A stretch of DNA of 64,000 nt from Verrucosispora sp. WMMD573 (GTDB taxonomy: Bacteria; Actinomycetota; Actinomycetes; Mycobacteriales; Micromonosporaceae). Position 1 is the first letter of the stretch. The number at the start of each line of letters is the position of its first letter. The translations under genes and the position numbers were made by a program. The notes under the pieces are model-generated. The model was given only the letters and a program-made list of their open reading frames with translations. It searched no databases and was not told the DNA's origin. The stretch lies in NCBI RefSeq assembly GCF_027497175.1, contig NZ_CP114901.1:4588001-4652000 (forward strand), in the 5' to 3' direction. This document shows positions 60,390 through 64,000 of the stretch, piece after piece.

Positions 60390-60584
60390 ATGAGCTTCAC
60401 CGACAAGGCGAAGAACAAGGTCGAGGAACTGAGCGGTGCCGCCCGGGAGCGGATGGGCGACATGACCGACAACGAGCGCATGCGGGCCGAGGGCGCCAGC
60501 CAGCAGAGCGACGCCCGCGCCCGTCAGGTCGGCGAGAACGTCAAGGAGGCCGGGCGCAACGCGAAGGACGCCTTCCGAAAGTGA
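60390..60584 (+). CDS. csbD: CsbD-family stress protein
   Basis: A 64-residue, highly charged helical protein with the CsbD pattern: FTDKAKNKVEELSGAARERMGD, then repeated Glu/Arg/Asn-rich heptads ending VKEAGRNAKDAFRK. CsbD proteins are general-stress proteins of unknown molecular function. The ATG has AGGGGAG six bases upstream. It is monocistronic: a strong terminator follows 12 bases after the stop. Confidence 0.9.
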   Translation: MSFTDKAKNKVEELSGAARERMGDMTDNERMRAEGASQQSDARARQVGENVKEAGRNAKDAFRK

Positions 60585-60596
60585 TCGCACGGCACG

Positions 60597-60632
60597 GAAG
60601 CGGGCCGCCGGAATGATCCGGCGGCCCGCTTC
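60597..60632 (+). terminator. Strong hairpin terminator after csbD
   Basis: A perfect 15-bp stem (60597-60611 with 60618-60632) and AATGAT loop follow the csbD stop by 12 bases. It may also act in reverse on kamA transcripts, which end at 60688. Confidence 0.9.
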
Positions 60633-60687
60633 ACCGTGTGGCGCGGGTCGGTGGAGGAGGTGCCGCCCGGCCGGGAGCTGGTCTGGT

Positions 60688-62091
60688 TCAGTCGTCGCGG
60701 TGGACGCGCCACCATTGCTGACCGGCGTCCGGGAGGGTGTCGATCGGGTCGTAGTAGGCGTAGCGCTTGCTCAGTGCCTCCAGGTCGGCGGATTCGATGG
60801 AGGTGCGGTAGTTCTTCGTCCAGTAGGAGATGCCGCGTTCCCGGTCATACTCGGTGACCATGTGCACCCAGCGCTTGCCGACGAAGGGCACGTCGCAGAC
60901 GATCCGTGGGGTGGCGTACCCGGGCAGATAGCCCATGATGTCGTGCTGGAGCTGCTGGGCGTGCCAGACCGGGACGCGCCAGTGCTCCGCGTTGGGGATC
61001 ATGTCGCACATGTAGAAGTAGTAGGGGAGGATGCCGGCCTCACCCTGTAGTGCGAAGCAGAGGTCGAGCAGGTCGGTGCTTGTCGCGTTGACCCCGCGCA
61101 TCAGGACGCCCTGGTTGCGTACGTCGCGAACGCCGATGTCGAGGGCGGTCTGGGCGGCCCGGGCGACCAGTGGGGTGAGTGACTGGGCGTGGTTGACGTG
61201 GGTGTGGATGGCGAGGTTGACGCCCCGGCGGGCGGCGGTGCGGGCGACCCGTTCCAGGCCCTCCACGACGTCGGGTTGCAGCCAGTGCTGGGGCAGGCCC
61301 ATGAGGGCCTTGGTGGCGAGCCGGATGTCGCGGATGGTTTCGATCTCCAGTAGGCGCATCAGGTACGACTCAAGGTTGCGCCAGGGCACGTTGGCCACGT
61401 CGCCGCCGGAGACCACGACGTCGCGTACGCCGGGGTGGGCCTTGAGGTAGTCGATGTGGGCGTCGTAGCGGTCGACGGGCTTGAGGCTGAGCTTGAGCTT
61501 GTCCACCGTGGGGGTGGAGTTGCCGACCAGGTCCATGCGGGTGCAGTGCCCACAGTACTGCGGGCAGGTGGAGAGCAGTTCGGCGAGCACCTTGGTGGGG
61601 TAGCGGTGGGTGAGTCCCTCGGCGACCCACATGTCGTGTTCATGGAGGGAGTCGCGGGTGGCGTAGGGGTGTGACGGCCAGTCGGTGCGCCGGTCGGAGG
61701 CGACGGGGATCATGTAGCGCCGGATCGGGTCGGCGAGCAGCGCGTCGGTGGTGGGCGGGCCGTACGGTGCCATGGTGTTGATCATTTGTGGGGTCACCAG
61801 CATGGACATGGTGGCCAGGGCGCGTTGGTCGGCTTCGAGGTCGGCGTAGAAGGTGTCGTCGACGGTGTCGCCGAGCACGGTGCGCAGTTGCTTGAGGTTC
61901 TTGACGCAGTTGACGCGTTGCCACTGGGCGCTCTGCCACTGGTCGCGGGTGACGTCGCGCCAGCCGGGGAAGCGGGTCCAGTCGGGTTCGACGAGTGGGC
62001 TGCGGCGGTATTCGTAGGGCTGGCCGGTGCGGGTGGTGGGGGCCGGCGGGGTTGCCGGGATGGTCTGCACCGGCGGTCGGGTCTGGGTCAC
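60688..62091 (-). CDS. kamA: Lysine 2,3-aminomutase (radical SAM, PLP)
   Basis: A 467-residue radical SAM aminomutase converting L-lysine to L-beta-lysine. The cluster motif is CPQYCGHC (C176, C180, C183; C-x3-C-x2-C). Other family segments are VVVSGGDVANVPWRNLESYL near 225, MGLPQHWL, and the PLP-lysine region DVPFVGKRWVHM late in the protein, where the usual GGGGK is less glycine-rich. YYFYMCDMIPNAEHWRV retains the Asp that binds the substrate amine. GTG start with a strong GAGGAGG. It is divergent from 3,5-diaminohexanoate dehydrogenase, which supports a lysine catabolic role. Related glutamate mutases are an alternative. Confidence 0.87.
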   Translation of the reverse strand: MTQTRPPVQTIPATPPAPTTRTGQPYEYRRSPLVEPDWTRFPGWRDVTRDQWQSAQWQRVNCVKNLKQLRTVLGDTVDDTFYADLEADQRALATMSMLVTPQMINTMAPYGPPTTDALLADPIRRYMIPVASDRRTDWPSHPYATRDSLHEHDMWVAEGLTHRYPTKVLAELLSTCPQYCGHCTRMDLVGNSTPTVDKLKLSLKPVDRYDAHIDYLKAHPGVRDVVVSGGDVANVPWRNLESYLMRLLEIETIRDIRLATKALMGLPQHWLQPDVVEGLERVARTAARRGVNLAIHTHVNHAQSLTPLVARAAQTALDIGVRDVRNQGVLMRGVNATSTDLLDLCFALQGEAGILPYYFYMCDMIPNAEHWRVPVWHAQQLQHDIMGYLPGYATPRIVCDVPFVGKRWVHMVTEYDRERGISYWTKNYRTSIESADLEALSKRYAYYDPIDTLPDAGQQWWRVHRDD

Positions 62092-62143
62092 GGCCCCTCC
62101 TCTGCTCTGCCTGAGTGATCGGCGAACCGAAGGCTACTGGAAA

Positions 62144-62161
62144 AATTTCGGTAGAGAAATT
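62144..62161. promoter_or_regulatory. AT-rich inverted repeat between kamA and kdd
   Basis: AATTTC (62144-62149) and GAAATT (62156-62161) form an 18-base inverted repeat in the most AT-rich patch of the 141-base divergent gap. It is well placed to be an operator or promoter for both lysine genes. The binding protein is unknown. Confidence 0.45.
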
Positions 62162-62232
62162 AGTCTGCCGTAAGTTTTCCCGCTAAGCGAGTCCAAGGCG
62201 AAGTTTCGGGCGGTCGGACAGGGGAGGTTGGT

Positions 62233-63294
62233 GTGACGTCACCGGTGGGTCTGCATCGGGTTCTGGAGCCCGGGGGCGTGTTGCCACAGGCGGCCTGGCG
62301 GCTCGACACGCGTCCGGAGATCGCGCCGAACGAGGTGCGGATCCGGGTGGAGCGGCTGAACCTGGACGCGGCGAGTTTCCGGCAGTTGTCCGTCAAGCAC
62401 GGCGGGGACGGCGAGGCCATCCGGGCCGAGGTGCTCGACATCATCGCGTCCCGGGGCAAGATGCAGAACCCGGTGACGGGGTCGGGCGGGATGCTGATCG
62501 GCACGGTCGAGGAGGCGGGTCGACGTTCGCCGTTGGGGCTCAAGGCGGGTGAGCGGGTGGCCACGCTGGTCTCGTTGACCTTGACTCCGCTGGTGGTGAC
62601 CGACGGATTGGCCGGTTGGGACGGCCGGAGTGAGCAGGTGCCGTGTGCGGGGTGGGCGATTCTGTTCGCCCGGTCGGTCGCGGCGGTGCTGCCGAAGGAT
62701 CTGGATCCGCAGCTGTCCCTGGCGGTGTTGGACGTGTGTGGTGCGCCGGCGTTGACGTCGCGGGTGGTGTCCCGGTACGTGGCCGAACGGGCGGTCGAGG
62801 GGGATGCCCGACCGGTGGCGGTGGCGGTGGTCGGCGGTGCGGGCAAGAGCGGTTCGTTGGCGCTGGCGGCGGCGCGACGGGCGGGCGCGGGTCGTACGGT
62901 CGGGGTGGTGCCGGTGGTCGCGGAGCGTGACGCGCTGGTGGCGGCGGGTCTGGCCGACGCGGTGGTGTTGGCCGACGCCCGTGATCCGGTGGCGTTGTCG
63001 ACGGCGGTGACCTCGGCCCTCGGAATGCCGGCGGATGTGACGGTGGTGTGCGTGGATGTGCCGGGCTGCGAGCACGGTGCGGTGTTGGCGACCGCCGACG
63101 GCGGCACGGTGATCTTTTTCTCGATGGCGACGAGCTTCGCGGCGGCGGCGTTGGGTGCGGAGGGTCTGGCGGCGGACGTGACGATGCTGGTCGGCAACGG
63201 GTACGTGCCGGGGCACGCGGAGTTGGCGTTGGGTGTGCTGCGGAGTGAGCCGGGGGTGCGTGGGCTGTTCGAGGCTCGGCTGGCGGCAGACTGA
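62233..63294 (+). CDS. kdd: L-erythro-3,5-diaminohexanoate dehydrogenase
   Basis: A 353-residue protein matching Kdd of the lysine fermentation route: LHRVLEPGGVLPQAAWRLD at the start, IASRGKMQNPVTGSGGMLIG near 77, and the nucleotide-binding VAVVGGAGKSGSLALAAARRAG near 200. It oxidatively deaminates 3,5-diaminohexanoate with NAD(P). GTG start with GGGGAGG. Beta-lysine 5,6-aminomutase (KamDE), needed between KamA and Kdd, is not in the window and may lie just downstream. Confidence 0.88.
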   Translation: MTSPVGLHRVLEPGGVLPQAAWRLDTRPEIAPNEVRIRVERLNLDAASFRQLSVKHGGDGEAIRAEVLDIIASRGKMQNPVTGSGGMLIGTVEEAGRRSPLGLKAGERVATLVSLTLTPLVVTDGLAGWDGRSEQVPCAGWAILFARSVAAVLPKDLDPQLSLAVLDVCGAPALTSRVVSRYVAERAVEGDARPVAVAVVGGAGKSGSLALAAARRAGAGRTVGVVPVVAERDALVAAGLADAVVLADARDPVALSTAVTSALGMPADVTVVCVDVPGCEHGAVLATADGGTVIFFSMATSFAAAALGAEGLAADVTMLVGNGYVPGHAELALGVLRSEPGVRGLFEARLAAD

Positions 63295-63298
63295 GGCC

Positions 63299-64000
63299 AT
63301 GACGAACAACCCCTCGACGTTGTACCGCGCCGGTGTGCTGCACTGCCCGGCGGATCCGTCCGCGACGGCGTTGCTGGTCCGTGACGGGCGGATCGTGTGG
63401 CTGGGCTCGGATGCCGACGCTCCGTCGGCGGACCGGGTGGTGGAGCTGGACGGTGCGTTGGTGACGCCGGCTTTCGTGGACGCGCACGTGCATGTCAGCG
63501 ACACCGGGCTGGTGTTGTCCGGGCTGGATCTGTCCGGGGTGCGGTCGGCCGGTGAGTTGTTGGACGCGGTGTCGGCGTACGCGGCGGGGCTGCCGGCGGA
63601 CGCGGTGGTGCTGGGTCACGGGTGGGACGAGTCGACGTGGGCGGTGGCGCAGCCGCCGTCGGCGGCGCGGTTGGGTCGGGCGGCAGATGCTCGGCGGGTG
63701 TACCTGTCGCAGGCGTCGATTCATTCGGCGTTGGTGTCGGAGGCGTTGTTGGCGGCGTGTCCGGAGGCGGTGGCGGCGCCGGGGTACGACGAGTCGGGTT
63801 GGCTGCGTCGGGACGCGCACCATGTGGTGCGGGCGGTGGCGCGGGCGTCGGTGACGCGGGCGCAGCGGGTGGCGGCGCAGCGGGTGGCGTTGGAGCGTGC
63901 GGCGTCGGTGGGGATCGCGGCGGTGCACGAGTGTGGTGGGCCGGAGATTTCCGACGAGGAGGATTTCACCGGCCTGTTGGCTGTTTCCGGTGCGGGGGTG
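63299..64000 (+). CDS. Amidohydrolase family protein, 3' end outside window
   Basis: The frame is open from ATG 63299 to the window edge (234 codons). VTPAFVDAHVHVSDTG near 57 holds the first HxH metal motif of the amidohydrolase superfamily, preceded by the usual small beta domain (LLVRDGRIVWLGSDADA). A YtcJ/imidazolonepropionase-like metal hydrolase is likely. It begins five bases after the kdd stop, so it belongs to the lysine operon. Its codons, like those of kdd, use many GCG, GTG and TTG where most genes here prefer GCC, GTC and CTG. Confidence 0.82.
   Translation, partial: MTNNPSTLYRAGVLHCPADPSATALLVRDGRIVWLGSDADAPSADRVVELDGALVTPAFVDAHVHVSDTGLVLSGLDLSGVRSAGELLDAVSAYAAGLPADAVVLGHGWDESTWAVAQPPSAARLGRAADARRVYLSQASIHSALVSEALLAACPEAVAAPGYDESGWLRRDAHHVVRAVARASVTRAQRVAAQRVALERAASVGIAAVHECGGPEISDEEDFTGLLAVSGAGV

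Noticed and set aside
1..64000. CRISPR arrays, tRNA/rRNA genes, insertion sequences, phage modules, NRPS/PKS or toxin-antitoxin pairs.
   Set aside because: I looked for each and found no repeat-spacer pattern, cloverleaf with CCA context, transposase motif or megasynthase domain.

Overview
The window reads as chromosome of a high-GC actinomycete, most likely Micromonospora or a close relative in the Micromonosporaceae. The evidence is the very high GC content, frequent GTG and TTG starts, many ATGA/GTGA translational overlaps, a mycothiol-dependent-type enzyme, an IdeR/DmdR-type iron box, a desferrioxamine locus and dispersed GATCATG palindromes. The species call is an inference from style and gene content; nothing here was searched against a database. 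I see no tRNA, rRNA, CRISPR array, insertion sequence, NRPS or PKS.

Layout, left to right. 3-2000: a truncated secreted PHA-depolymerase-like esterase and a one-domain voltage-gated cation channel with a calcium-loop-like motif in its tail. 2088-8259: a complete six-gene Mrp (Mnh) Na+/H+ antiporter operon, with MnhB fused to MnhA. 8260-13281: RtcB RNA ligase behind a candidate 31-codon ORF and a palindrome, a secreted serine protease, two decayed flavoprotein genes on opposite strands, and a secreted NLP-type (necrosis-inducing) protein. 13432-20514: a mycothiol-type enzyme divergent from a SigG-like ECF sigma factor, a response regulator-histidine kinase-GerMN lipoprotein operon, an AMIN-like secreted protein, and a secreted fusion of a snapalysin metalloprotease with a trypsin-like protease. 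20646-21689: a TRM11-like methyltransferase.

21817-30206 is the part I find least explained. A membrane sulfatase/LTA-synthase-like protein and a CDP-alcohol phosphatidyltransferase are divergent from a seven-gene run: zinc-ADH-like dehydrogenase, degenerate 6-pyruvoyl-tetrahydropterin-synthase-like protein, glycosyltransferase, methyltransferase, flippase-like membrane protein, GTP cyclohydrolase II and a RibD-C-like reductase. I infer a specialised pathway that opens the GTP ring and builds a glycosylated, methylated, possibly membrane-delivered product.

30164-42313 is a desferrioxamine-type siderophore locus, organised divergently around an iron box at 35838-35856. The minus-strand arm encodes two FecCD permeases, an ATPase, a penicillin-acylase-family protein and a second siderophore-type acetyltransferase. 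The plus-strand arm encodes a binding lipoprotein and DesA, DesB, DesC and DesD.

42342-64000 is mixed metabolism: an MpaB-like DUF2236 protein, an APH-type kinase and a broken second one, a GH51 arabinofuranosidase with its LacI regulator, a divergent sugar oxidoreductase-DUF993-isomerase operon, a 5'-3' exonuclease, VOC and small membrane proteins, an M24 peptidase with an acyl-CoA dehydrogenase and an Lrp regulator, a pyruvyltransferase/CDP-glycerol-transferase pair for cell-surface polymers, a histidine phosphatase, CsbD behind a possible SigB promoter, and finally lysine 2,3-aminomutase divergent from 3,5-diaminohexanoate dehydrogenase and an amidohydrolase cut by the window end.
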